From Variovorax sp. 770b2 (GTDB taxonomy: Bacteria > Pseudomonadota > Gammaproteobacteria > Burkholderiales > Burkholderiaceae_C): a DNA stretch of 64,000 nt. The stretch lies in assembly GCF_900115685.1 (NCBI RefSeq), contig NZ_FOXJ01000001.1, positions 465,546-529,545 on the forward strand, in the 5' to 3' direction. The notes below the pieces were generated by a model. It saw nothing but the letters and a program-made list of their open reading frames with translations. It had not been told where the DNA came from and searched no databases. The position numbers and the translations under genes were made by a program. Positions 49,970 to 59,400 of this stretch are shown here, in pieces; positions within the stretch are counted from its first letter, which is position 1, and the number at the start of each line of letters is the position of its first letter.

Positions 49970-50845
49970 ATGACCATTTCCCTTCCCGCCTTGTTGAGCC
50001 AGCTCCTCCTGGGGCTGGTCAACGGCTCGTTCTACGCCATCCTGAGCCTCGGGCTGGCGGTGATCTTCGGTTTGCTCAACGTCATCAACTTCGCGCACGG
50101 CGCGCTGTTCATGCTGGGGGCCGTCCTCACCTGGATGGCCATGGAGTATTTCGGCATCAGCTACTGGGTGATGCTGATCGCGGCGCCCATCGTCATCGGC
50201 CTGTTCGGCGTGGTGATCGAACGGCTGCTGCTGCGCTGGATCTACAAGCTCGACCACCTCTACGGCCTCTTGCTCACCCTGGGTCTCACCTTGTTGATCG
50301 AAGGCGTGTTCCGCTCGGTCTACGGCGTCTCGGGCCTGCCCTACGACGCGCCCGAGGCGCTCTCCAGTGCCACCGACCTGGGCTTCATGGTGCTGCCCAA
50401 CTACCGTGCCTGGGTGGTCGTCGCCTCGCTGGTGATCTGCTTTGCCACCTGGTACGTGATCGAGAAGACGCGCCTGGGCGCGTACCTGCGCGCCGGCACC
50501 GAGAACCCGCGCCTGGTGGAGGCCTTCGGCGTCAATGTGCCGCTGATGATCACGCTGACCTACGCCTTCGGCTGCGCGCTCGCGGCCTTCGCGGGCGTGC
50601 TGGCCGCACCGGTGATGCAGGTCTCGCCGCTGATGGGCCAGAACCTCATCATCGTGGTGTTCGCGGTGGTCGTGATCGGCGGCATGGGCTCCATCATGGG
50701 CGCGATCCTCACGGGCCTCGGGCTCGGGGTGATCGAAGGGCTCACCAAGGTTTTCTATCCCGAGGCATCGTCTACGGTTGTGTTCGTGATCATGGTCATC
50801 GTGCTGCTCATCCGCCCCGCCGGCCTGTTCGGCAAAGAGAAATAA
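49970..50845 (+). CDS. livH: Branched-chain amino-acid type ABC permease LivH
   Basis: A 291-residue permease with about eight membrane segments. LGLAVIFGLLNVINFAHGAL near residue 24 and ENPRLVEAFGVNVPLMITLT are family hallmarks. It precedes livM by ten bases. Confidence 0.95.
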   Translation: MTISLPALLSQLLLGLVNGSFYAILSLGLAVIFGLLNVINFAHGALFMLGAVLTWMAMEYFGISYWVMLIAAPIVIGLFGVVIERLLLRWIYKLDHLYGLLLTLGLTLLIEGVFRSVYGVSGLPYDAPEALSSATDLGFMVLPNYRAWVVVASLVICFATWYVIEKTRLGAYLRAGTENPRLVEAFGVNVPLMITLTYAFGCALAAFAGVLAAPVMQVSPLMGQNLIIVVFAVVVIGGMGSIMGAILTGLGLGVIEGLTKVFYPEASSTVVFVIMVIVLLIRPAGLFGKEK

Positions 50846-50855
50846 GGCGGACGGC

Positions 50856-51851
50856 ATGAACATGAAAAAGATCTCCACCGTCGTCTACGCATTGCTGCTG
50901 GTCGCGCTGATCGCCGCACCGTTCTTCGGCGCCTACCCGGTGTTCGTGATGAAGCTCATGTGCTTCGCGCTGTTCGCCGCGGCCTTCAACCTGCTGCTGG
51001 GCTTCACCGGCCTGCTGTCCTTCGGCCATGCGGCCTTCCTGGGCGGCTCGGCGTATGTGGCGGGCCATGCCATGAAGGTCTGGGGCCTCACGCCCGAGCT
51101 GGGCCTCATCGCCGGCACCTTGAGCGGCGCCTTCCTCGGTTGGATCTTCGGCATCGTGGCCATCCGGCGCCAGGGCATCTACTTCGCGATGATCACGCTC
51201 GCGCTCGCGCAGATGATGTTCTTCGTCGCGCTGCAGGCCAGGTTCACCGGCGGCGAAGACGGCCTGCAGGGCGTGCCGCGCGGCAAGCTCTTCGGCGTGA
51301 TCGATCTGTCGAACGACCTCACGATGTACTACGTCGCGCTGGTGGTCGTGGTGGCCGCGTTCCTCTTGATCGTGCGCACCATCCACTCGCCGTTCGGGCA
51401 GGTGTTGAAGGGCATCAAGGAGAACGAGCCGCGCGCCTTGTCACTGGGCTACGACGTGAGCCGTTTCAAGCTGCTGGCCTTCGTGATCTCGGCGGCGCTC
51501 TCGGGCCTCGCAGGCTCGCTCAAGACGCTGGTGCTGGGCTTCGCCACGCTGTCGGACGTGCACTGGACCGCCTCGGGCCAGGTCATCCTGATGACGCTCG
51601 TCGGTGGCCTGGGCACGCTCTCGGGTCCGCTGGTCGGCTCGGCGGTGGTGGTGCTGCTGGAAAACAAGATCGGCGAACTGGGCAACTTCCTCGCGCGCAT
51701 CACGACCATCGACTGGTTCAACACGCTGGGCGAGTCGGTGACCATGGTCACGGGCCTGATCTTCGTGATCTGCGTGCTCGCCTTCCGCAAGGGGATCATG
51801 GGCGAGATCATCGCGTTCATCGACCGGCGCAAGGGGCGCGGCTCGAAATGA
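50856..51851 (+). CDS. livM: Branched-chain amino-acid type ABC permease LivM
   Basis: A 331-residue permease with about nine membrane segments; NLLLGFTGLLSFGHAAFLGG is the family motif near residue 45 and IKENEPRALSLGYDVSRFKL the coupling region. The ATG at 50856 is followed by another Met at codon 3. Last gene of the liv operon. Confidence 0.95.
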   Translation: MNMKKISTVVYALLLVALIAAPFFGAYPVFVMKLMCFALFAAAFNLLLGFTGLLSFGHAAFLGGSAYVAGHAMKVWGLTPELGLIAGTLSGAFLGWIFGIVAIRRQGIYFAMITLALAQMMFFVALQARFTGGEDGLQGVPRGKLFGVIDLSNDLTMYYVALVVVVAAFLLIVRTIHSPFGQVLKGIKENEPRALSLGYDVSRFKLLAFVISAALSGLAGSLKTLVLGFATLSDVHWTASGQVILMTLVGGLGTLSGPLVGSAVVVLLENKIGELGNFLARITTIDWFNTLGESVTMVTGLIFVICVLAFRKGIMGEIIAFIDRRKGRGSK

Positions 51852-51896
51852 ACGGATATCGGCTGATCGGAAACGTTTAGAACACTGTGATTTCTT

Positions 51897-51929
51897 GGGT
51901 TGACATTGCGTTGTTATCAACCCTCTAAA
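51897..51929 (+). promoter_or_regulatory. Possible promoter and inverted repeat before the secretion genes
   Basis: TTGACA at 51900-51905 and TCTAAA at 51924-51929 with an 18-base spacer resemble a sigma-70 promoter. The same bases form an inverted repeat, GGGTTGA (51897-51903) and TCAACCC (51917-51923), with a T-rich run a few bases on. It may be a promoter with an operator, the livM terminator, or both; the sequence alone does not decide. It lies in an AT-rich 172-base gap. Confidence 0.45.
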
Positions 51930-52023
51930 TCTCTTCTTTTTTCGCTGCTTCCAACCTAAAAATAAGTCCCCACGATATCTTCCACAGACTTGAACCGCAG
52001 AGTTCAGCAAAGGGAGAGGTTGA

Positions 52024-54264
52024 ATGGAAAGCACGATCTCGGGGCCGCCCGAGGCCGCTATGCAGGCGGATGCGCGCGAAAGCGCAGCAGGAAAACAGCC
52101 ACCAACTTCGGCAATGGCGCCCCTGGCAGCGCTTTGCGCTGTCGCGCGTTTTCATCAGGTTCCTGCAGACCCGTCGCTACTCTCTCATCAACTGGGCCTG
52201 ACGCCTTCCGAGCCCATAGCGACCGACACACTGCTGCAAGCAGCCAGGCACCTGGGCCTCAAGGCCAGGTCCACCCGCACCACGGCTGAGCGCCTTTCGC
52301 TGACACCGCTGCCCGCCCTGGCAGTGCTGCGCAACGAAGACGGCAGCGAGCGCTTCGTGATCCTCGCCCAGTGCGACGCCCAGCGCGTCCTGCTGCAAGA
52401 CCCGGCCGCAGAAACCGCGCGCCCCGTCATCGAACCCCTGGACGTTTTTGCTGGTCACTGGACCGGCGAACTCATCCTCATCACCAGCCGAGCTGCCCTC
52501 GCAGGAGAGCTCGCCAAGTTCGATTTCTCCTGGTTCATCCCCAGCCTGGTCAAGCACCGCAAGTTGCTGGGCGAGGTGCTCTTCATCTCCTTCATCCTCC
52601 AGCTCTTCGCGCTGGTCAGCCCGCTGTTCTTCCAGGTCGTGATGGACAAGGTGCTCGTGCACCGCGGCGTGACCACGCTGGACGTGCTGGTCATCGGCCT
52701 GGTGGTGGTCGTCGTCTTCGAGTCGCTGCTGAACGGCCTGCGCAGCTACGTCTTCAGCCACACCACCAACCGCATCGACGTCGAACTCGGCGCGCGCCTG
52801 TTCGGCCACCTCGTGCAATTGCCCCTGGCCTACTTCCAGGCACGGCGCGTCGGCGACTCGGTCGCCCGCGTGCGCGAGCTTGAGAACATCCGCGGCTTTC
52901 TCACCGGCAACGCGCTCACGGTGCTGCTGGACGTCGTCTTCTCGATCGTCTTCGTGGCCGTCATGCTGTTCTACAGCGTGCCCCTGACGCTCATCGTGCT
53001 CGTGAGCATGCCGCTGTACTTCGGCCTGAGCCTGGCCGTCGTGCCCATCCTGCGCCGGCGCCTGGACGAGAAGTTCGCGCGCGGCGCCGAGAACCAGTCC
53101 ATGCTGGTGGAGACCGTCAGCGCCATCCAGACCGTCAAGGCCACCGCGCTGGAACCGGCCTTCGGACGCCGCTGGGACAACCAGCTTGCGGCCTACGTCT
53201 CGGCCAGCTTCCGGACCCAGAACGTCGCCAGCTGGGCGCACGAAGGCGTCAACCTCATCGGCAAGCTCGTCAACGCCGCCACCCTCTGGTACGGCGCGCA
53301 CCTGGTCATGAACAACGAGCTCACCGTCGGCCAGTTCGTCGCCTTCAACATGTTCGCCCAGCGCGTGAGCCAGCCCATCATGCGCATGGCCCAGCTGTGG
53401 ACCGACTTCCAGCAGACCGGCATCTCCATGGCGCGGCTTGGGGACATCCTCAACACTCGCACCGAAGTGCCGCCGAGCACCGCCGCGCAGCTGCCCGCAC
53501 TCAAGGGCCGGGTCACGCTGGACAATCTCACTTTCCGCTATCGCCCCGAGGCATCGCCTGTGCTCAACGGCGTCAGCTTGGACGTGCGCCCCGGCGAAAT
53601 CGTCGGCATCGTCGGGCGCTCGGGCTCCGGCAAGAGCACGCTCACCAAGCTCGTGCAGCGCCTCTACACCCCCGAGCAGGGGCGCCTCCTGGTCGACGGC
53701 ATTGACATCAGCCTGATCGACGCGGCGCAACTCCGAAGACAGGTCGGCGTGGTGCTGCAGGAGAACACGCTCTTCAACCGCAGCGTGCGCGAGAACATCG
53801 CCGTCGTCGATCCGGCGGCGCCGCTCGACGCCGTGATACACGCAGCCCAACTGGCCGGTGCGCATGAGTTCATCAGCGAACTGCCCGAGGGCTACGACAC
53901 CATGGTCGGCGAGCAGGGGGCGAGCCTCTCGGGCGGCCAGCGCCAGCGCATCGCCATCGCGCGCGCGCTCTTCACCCACCCGCGCATCCTGATCTTCGAC
54001 GAGGCCACCAGCGCGCTCGACTACGAGAGCGAGGCCATCGTGCAGCGGAACATGGCGCACATCTGCAAGGGCCGCACGGTTTTCATCATTGCCCACCGGC
54101 TGAGCGCCGTGCGGCATGCCAACCGCATCATCGTTATGGACAAAGGCCGGATCGTCGAAGGCGGAACTCACGAGAGCCTTCTAACCAGGCCCAAGGGCAT
54201 CTATGCGCACCTGTGGGCGATGCAGGACGGAGGGCTTCCGACGGAAGCGGGCACAGCGGTATGA
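52024..54264 (+). CDS. hlyB: Type I secretion ABC transporter, HlyB-like with C39-like domain
   Basis: A 746-residue inner-membrane exporter that drives secretion of RTX proteins from cytosol to outside in one step. Residues ~28-150 form a C39 peptidase-like domain, but the catalytic Cys position is Ala32 ([14 protein letters not shown]) and the His position is Arg110 (RFVILAQ), so it should bind rather than cleave the substrate, as in HlyB. Six membrane segments follow (about 170-450), then the ATPase with Walker [10 protein letters not shown] (Lys537), signature [15 protein letters not shown], Walker [19 protein letters not shown]-rich site precedes the ATG. It overlaps hlyD by four bases; the giant RTX gene downstream is the evident cargo. 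Confidence 0.95.
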   Translation: MESTISGPPEAAMQADARESAAGKQPPTSAMAPLAALCAVARFHQVPADPSLLSHQLGLTPSEPIATDTLLQAARHLGLKARSTRTTAERLSLTPLPALAVLRNEDGSERFVILAQCDAQRVLLQDPAAETARPVIEPLDVFAGHWTGELILITSRAALAGELAKFDFSWFIPSLVKHRKLLGEVLFISFILQLFALVSPLFFQVVMDKVLVHRGVTTLDVLVIGLVVVVVFESLLNGLRSYVFSHTTNRIDVELGARLFGHLVQLPLAYFQARRVGDSVARVRELENIRGFLTGNALTVLLDVVFSIVFVAVMLFYSVPLTLIVLVSMPLYFGLSLAVVPILRRRLDEKFARGAENQSMLVETVSAIQTVKATALEPAFGRRWDNQLAAYVSASFRTQNVASWAHEGVNLIGKLVNAATLWYGAHLVMNNELTVGQFVAFNMFAQRVSQPIMRMAQLWTDFQQTGISMARLGDILNTRTEVPPSTAAQLPALKGRVTLDNLTFRYRPEASPVLNGVSLDVRPGEIVGIVGRSGSGKSTLTKLVQRLYTPEQGRLLVDGIDISLIDAAQLRRQVGVVLQENTLFNRSVRENIAVVDPAAPLDAVIHAAQLAGAHEFISELPEGYDTMVGEQGASLSGGQRQRIAIARALFTHPRILIFDEATSALDYESEAIVQRNMAHICKGRTVFIIAHRLSAVRHANRIIVMDKGRIVEGGTHESLLTRPKGIYAHLWAMQDGGLPTEAGTAV

Positions 54265-55742
54265 CAGAAGTCTCCACCACGGCACCCGCAGCCAATGCGC
54301 CGCATGCACGAGACATGCGCCATCCAGTCTTCGAGCTGCTCGGACGCTACCGCGCGATCTTCAAGGCCGCCTGGACGCACCGTCATGAACTGGCCGGGCC
54401 GAGACGTCTGTCCGATGAAGCGGCCTTCCTGCCCGCAGCCCTGAGCCTGCAGGACACGCCCGTGCACCCGGCGCCCCGACGGCTTGCCTATGCGCTGATC
54501 GCGCTGTTCCTCATTGCCTTGACCTGGTCCATCTTCGGACAGATCGACATCGTTGCCGTCGCGCCCGGCAAGATCATCGTGAGCGAGCGCACCAAGATCA
54601 TCCAGCCGCTGGAGGTGAGCGTGGTCAAGCGGGTGCTGGTGCGGGACGGGGACCATGTCGAGGCGGGACAGGCGCTGGTCGAGCTCGATCCCACGACGGC
54701 GAATGCCGACAAGACCAGCATCGACGAGCAACTGAAGTCGATGCAGTCCGAAGTGCTGCGCACGCGGGCGTTGCTGCAGGCGCTCAATGCCTCGGCCTTG
54801 TCGCGCGCACCGGACCTGGGCAAGAGCATTCCCGCCGGCTGGACGGAAGCCGACATCGCCGCAACGCAGGCTCAGTTGAGCGACGAGTGGAGCGACATCA
54901 CGGCCAAGCTCGCCAAGGCGGGCTCGGAGATCAACCGCCGCCAAGCCGAGATCGCGACCGTGCGCGAGATGGTCAACAAGCTGGAGACGACAGTGCCGAT
55001 CGCCAAACAGCGAGAAGCTGACTTCCATCAGTTGGCCAACCAGGGCTTCATGTCCAGCCATGCGAACCAGGACCGCACGCGCGAGCGCATCGAGCTGGAG
55101 CGTGACCTCGCCACGCAGCGTGCCCGGCTGGCAGAAGCGAATGCGACCTTGCGCGAGAGCGAGAACACCCGGTCTGCCTACATCGCCGAGACCAAGCACA
55201 CCCTCAGGACGCGGGAGGCCGCAGCAGAACTCAAACGTCAGCAGGGCACGCAGGACCTGGCCAAGGCGGGCCAGCGCGAGCGGCTCACGACGTTGAAAGC
55301 GCCGGTCGCGGGCACGGTCCAGCAACTGGCCGCGCACACCGAGGGCGGGGTGGTCACGGAGGCCCAACCGCTGATGGTGATCGTGCCCGACGGTGCGCAG
55401 GTGACGGCCGAGGTGACGCTGGACAACAAGGACATCGGCTTCATCAACACCAGCCAGGAAGCCACGATCAAGCTGGAGACGTTTCCGTATACGCGCTACG
55501 GCACGGTGAGCGCGACCGTCAAGACGGTGACGGCGGATGCGGTGAATGACGAGAAGCGCGGGGCGATCTTCCCGGTGACGCTGAACCTGGGGGCGACCAC
55601 CATCGATGTGGGGGGGAAGCCGATCAAGTTGAGCCCGGGGATGAATCTCACGGCAGAGATCAAGACGGGCAAGCGAAGAGTCATTGAGTTCCTGTTTAGC
55701 CCCATTCAAAGAGCCACTAGCGAGAGTCTGAGAGAGCGCTAA
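54261..55742 (+). CDS. hlyD: Type I secretion membrane-fusion protein, HlyD-like
   Basis: A 493-residue periplasmic adaptor bridging the HlyB-like transporter to a TolC-type channel. A cytoplasmic N-tail of ~90 residues precedes one membrane anchor (AYALIALFLIALTWSIFGQI), then IDIVAVAPGKIIVSERTKII, a lipoyl-like half, a long coiled coil (about residues 150-350) and a C-terminal beta-barrel domain (KLSPGMNLTAEIKTGKRRVI). The ATGA overlap with hlyB fixes the start at 54261. The outer-membrane channel gene is not in the window. Confidence 0.95.
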   Translation: MTEVSTTAPAANAPHARDMRHPVFELLGRYRAIFKAAWTHRHELAGPRRLSDEAAFLPAALSLQDTPVHPAPRRLAYALIALFLIALTWSIFGQIDIVAVAPGKIIVSERTKIIQPLEVSVVKRVLVRDGDHVEAGQALVELDPTTANADKTSIDEQLKSMQSEVLRTRALLQALNASALSRAPDLGKSIPAGWTEADIAATQAQLSDEWSDITAKLAKAGSEINRRQAEIATVREMVNKLETTVPIAKQREADFHQLANQGFMSSHANQDRTRERIELERDLATQRARLAEANATLRESENTRSAYIAETKHTLRTREAAAELKRQQGTQDLAKAGQRERLTTLKAPVAGTVQQLAAHTEGGVVTEAQPLMVIVPDGAQVTAEVTLDNKDIGFINTSQEATIKLETFPYTRYGTVSATVKTVTADAVNDEKRGAIFPVTLNLGATTIDVGGKPIKLSPGMNLTAEIKTGKRRVIEFLFSPIQRATSESLRER

Positions 55743-55813
55743 TGCCAAACGGCGTTTAATCGCGAGACTTAATGAATTATTGAATTTAGAAAAGCGCGAA
55801 AGAACATTGGGTC

Positions 55814-56407
55814 ATGAATGATTTTAGAAAAATTGGCGAAGCACTTTTCCTTGGATTTTTAGGACTGTTGCTGTCAGGGTGTGCATCTACAGCGCATAGG
55901 TTAACTGTGGAAAAAACTAAGCCCTCAAAAATTCAAACAACCGAGGAACTTCTTGCTGCACTAAGCAACGGATTTAACGAGGGAGTTCTAGGAGAGTATG
56001 ATTTTTACCGACGGAAAATCGGGTACGAATTTTCGCGATTTCCAAAAGATAAAAACGATCCAAAGGAATTCAGCTACGAGACTGGCGAAGCAATAAGAAT
56101 GAACGAAGGTGGATTTGATGGACTGCTAGTAGTCTTGGAAAAAAGAAATACAGACCAAGGAAAGAGAGTGCTAAGTATAAGTTTCCCTACTCCGGGCTGT
56201 TTGAGGCAATGGGAAGTTGAAAAAATATTCATGCGGTTGTTTCAATATTCTCCTGAGACTGTTTTATTTGGCGTTCGCCCGGCAGATTGGCCGCACAAAT
56301 ACCAGGTTTCGATGGAGAAAAAAAATACAAAGCAGTCAATTACTCTTTATATCGGCGAAAAGAGTCACTGCTTGCAAAATGTCGAAGTAACAGAAGTTTA
56401 TAACTAG
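55814..56407 (+). CDS. Low-GC lipoprotein of unknown function, candidate immunity protein
   Basis: A 197-residue protein with a lipoprotein signal (LLLSG then Cys23; Ala at +2 suggests the outer membrane). I do not recognise a family. The mature part is mixed charged with two later Cys (PGCLRQW and SHCLQNV). Its base composition is much more AT-rich than the liv, nuo and hlyBD genes and matches the first ~1 kb of the RTX gene. It ends ten bases before the RTX ATG, with the RTX Shine-Dalgarno overlapping its stop, so the two are translationally linked. Linkage, shared composition and envelope location fit an immunity protein against the RTX N-terminal module; a secretion helper is the alternative. 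Confidence 0.75.
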   Translation: MNDFRKIGEALFLGFLGLLLSGCASTAHRLTVEKTKPSKIQTTEELLAALSNGFNEGVLGEYDFYRRKIGYEFSRFPKDKNDPKEFSYETGEAIRMNEGGFDGLLVVLEKRNTDQGKRVLSISFPTPGCLRQWEVEKIFMRLFQYSPETVLFGVRPADWPHKYQVSMEKKNTKQSITLYIGEKSHCLQNVEVTEVYN

Positions 56408-56417
56408 GGGAGTTCCA

Positions 56418-59400
56418 ATGGCAGTATCTCTGAGCATGAAGATGGCGAACGGGGAGCCGTTCTTCAAAGTAGAAAATGGCGTGTCGCAACCTTCGGCTAA
56501 ATGGACCGAGCTTCACATTCAAATCATCAATGCATCGCCGGATTTGGCTGCAAAGTATGAGGCGTCTGCAGCGGCAAATACGCCATATATTATTTCAAGA
56601 AATAATGGAATATATTTTGATTCCAGCCCTGAAAAAAAAGGCATATATGTTTCGCAGGATTATTTCCGAGTGGGTACGCCGGAGGAAACTTTTGCCAACT
56701 CTCTTTATATTGCCATCAAAGGCGGCCATGAAACGCAACACGGCGCGGACAGTCGCAATACTTCCATTGGACTTCCTAAAGTTGAAGATTACAAAACCCC
56801 AGGGGATTTCAGTATTGCTCGAGGGATTATCGAAGGGCGAGCGGTTGCATTTGAAGCGTTGGCAGACGCTCAATTGCAGGGGGGAAAATTCGTTGTCAAT
56901 GGTCGTTCATTGACAGTGGACAGTCTCTCATATTCTGTCGGGGGAGACGTTTCTCCGTTGGGTTTGGATTTTTTATTGGCCGAAATTTATTCAAACTCTA
57001 GCCTGACTGCTGCCCAAAAATTCGAGAAAGCAGCTCTGGAGGCAAGAGATGGCTATTTGGAGAAAATTCCATCTACCACCGAAGGTGGAATTTCATATTT
57101 TGAACAAAATATGAGAGCATTTGCGCAGGCTTGGACTGGGTTTGATCCGAAGACAATTTCCAATGTCAAACAGGATGACAATGGATATTGGGCAGTCACG
57201 GCGAGTACAGAAACTGGATCTGTTACGAGGAACTACGATCCACGGACAGTTGTCGGTGCCGGGGCTCTTTGGCCTCGGCCAAATTCTGAAGTCACGACGT
57301 CAAATCTAGATGGTGGCGCAACACTGATTAGCAGCATTAATTACGACAGTAAAAAGGAAGTAGTTCAATTATTTGATGCTGATAACAATTTGATAAGGCG
57401 CACTGAAATAGTCCCCGTGGGGACGGGAGGGCGCATCTCAACGATCAGCACCTACTTGCCAGGTACATCACAGCCAGACCAAGTCACCGTCCAACAGGTC
57501 GATGCCAACGACGTTGTTGTGACGGCTCCTCTAGTCAACGGCACCGAAGTCAACGCAGTCAGCCTAAGCACAATTACCACCGCGCCCGCGCCCAGCAGGA
57601 CGCCCACGCCCGACGGCACCAGCCTGGGGCCGAGCGCGACCAACAACAACCTGGTTTCCTCTGGCAGCTATACCGTTGGCATCGCCAGGAATTTCTGGAA
57701 CGTCAACACCGCCACCGGCAATCAGGCTGTGATTGGGTATGCGATCACCGACGGTCTTCGCCCTGGCAACAGCAATTTCGGCCTGAATATCGATGCGTCC
57801 AGTGGCCTGGGTCTTCCTATCGCCCGCACCGGAGCCATCGGTAACACCGATCCGGTCGCAGGACCGATCGATTACGGCCTCTTCGGCAGCAGCCTGAACA
57901 ACGCCTCCGGTTTCAATTTCAACCTCGTTCCTGCCGACCCCCTGGTGCTGGATCTGAACGGGGATGGCGTCAAGCTCTCCGACTACGGCACATCGCCCGT
58001 CCTCTTCGACGCAGACAATGACGGTGGCTCGTTGGAGCAAACCGGCTGGGTCAGTGCGCAGGACGGCATCGTCGTGCATGACCTCGATGGCGACGGCAAG
58101 ATCAATAACATCCGCGAGACGCTGAGCGAGTACTACAACGGTGTGGCCGGCTCCAACGGAGTTGCTGGCACCAGGCCGTATGCGAACGGCTTCGCGGCCC
58201 TCAAGAGCCTCGACAGCAACGCCGACAACCAGTTCACCGTCAAAGACGCGGCCTGGAATAACCTGCGTGTGTGGGTCGATGCCAACCACGATGGCAAGAC
58301 CGATGCGGGAGAACTCAAGACCTTCGCCAACCTGGGCATCACGGCCATCAACCTGGCGGCTGTCGCGCAAAGCGGCGAGGTGCGCGACGGCAACGAAGTC
58401 CTGGCCCGGGGCACTTTCATGCAGAACGGCGTCAGCAGGGAAGCCATTGCGGCCAACTTCCTCGCCAACCCCGCCGGCAGCACCGTCACACAAAGCAGCA
58501 GCGGCGTCACTGTTGTCACCGAAAACGTAGTCGGTGGCGCGGGCGCGACGATCGCCTATGTGTCGAAGAACACCAATGCCGCCATCAACGAAACCCTCAA
58601 TGCGGCCTCTCTCCAGGTGCGCAACCTGACGGGCGGTGCAGGCGGCGATGTCCTGACGGGCGATGCAAGCAACAACTGGCTGGCCGGCGGCACGGGTGCC
58701 GACACTCTTCTCGGCGGCGCTGGGGACGACGTGTTGCTGTTCGATGCAGCGGACAAACGCGTGGACGGTGGCGACGGCTTCGACATTGCCCAGGCAGTGG
58801 GGGCCCAGGGCGTCTCGCTCAACCTGAGCCAGAGCAACATCGAGATGGCTGTCGGCGGTATCGGAAACGATGTCTTCGTTGGAGGCGGCCGCTCCACTGT
58901 GGTGGTGCGTGGTGGTGCCGGGGACGACGTGATCATCGGCGGAGCCGCCAATGACGTGCTGTCAGGCGAGGATGGCGACGACACCCTCGACGGTGGCGCA
59001 GGCAACGATCTGATTCGTGGTCATCGGGGGCACGACCGCTTGCTCGGCGGCGCCGGCGACGATGTAGTCGATGGTGGCCTGGACGACGACGACTTGAGTG
59101 GCGGCGCGGGCAATGACGTGCTCATCGGCGGACGGGGCGACGACAACCTGAAGGGCGGCGATGGCATCGATGTTGCGCAGTACGCCGGCAGCTATGCCGA
59201 CTACCGCATCACCAAGCTCGACAGTGCGAACGGAAGTACCCGCTACCGCGTGGTCGATACCCGCACCGGGCAGGACGGCGCCGATACGCTGACCGGCATC
59301 GAGAAGCTCAGCTTCGCCGACGTCAGCCGCGTCGACCTGACCATCGGCAGCCCGCTGCCCGTCAAGGACGTTCTGACCGTCAACTCGACTGGCCAGGCCT

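Noticed and set aside
56476..56913. A 145-codon open frame in a different frame inside the RTX gene
   Set aside because: The main frame is open throughout with a good ribosome site; the inner frame has no support.
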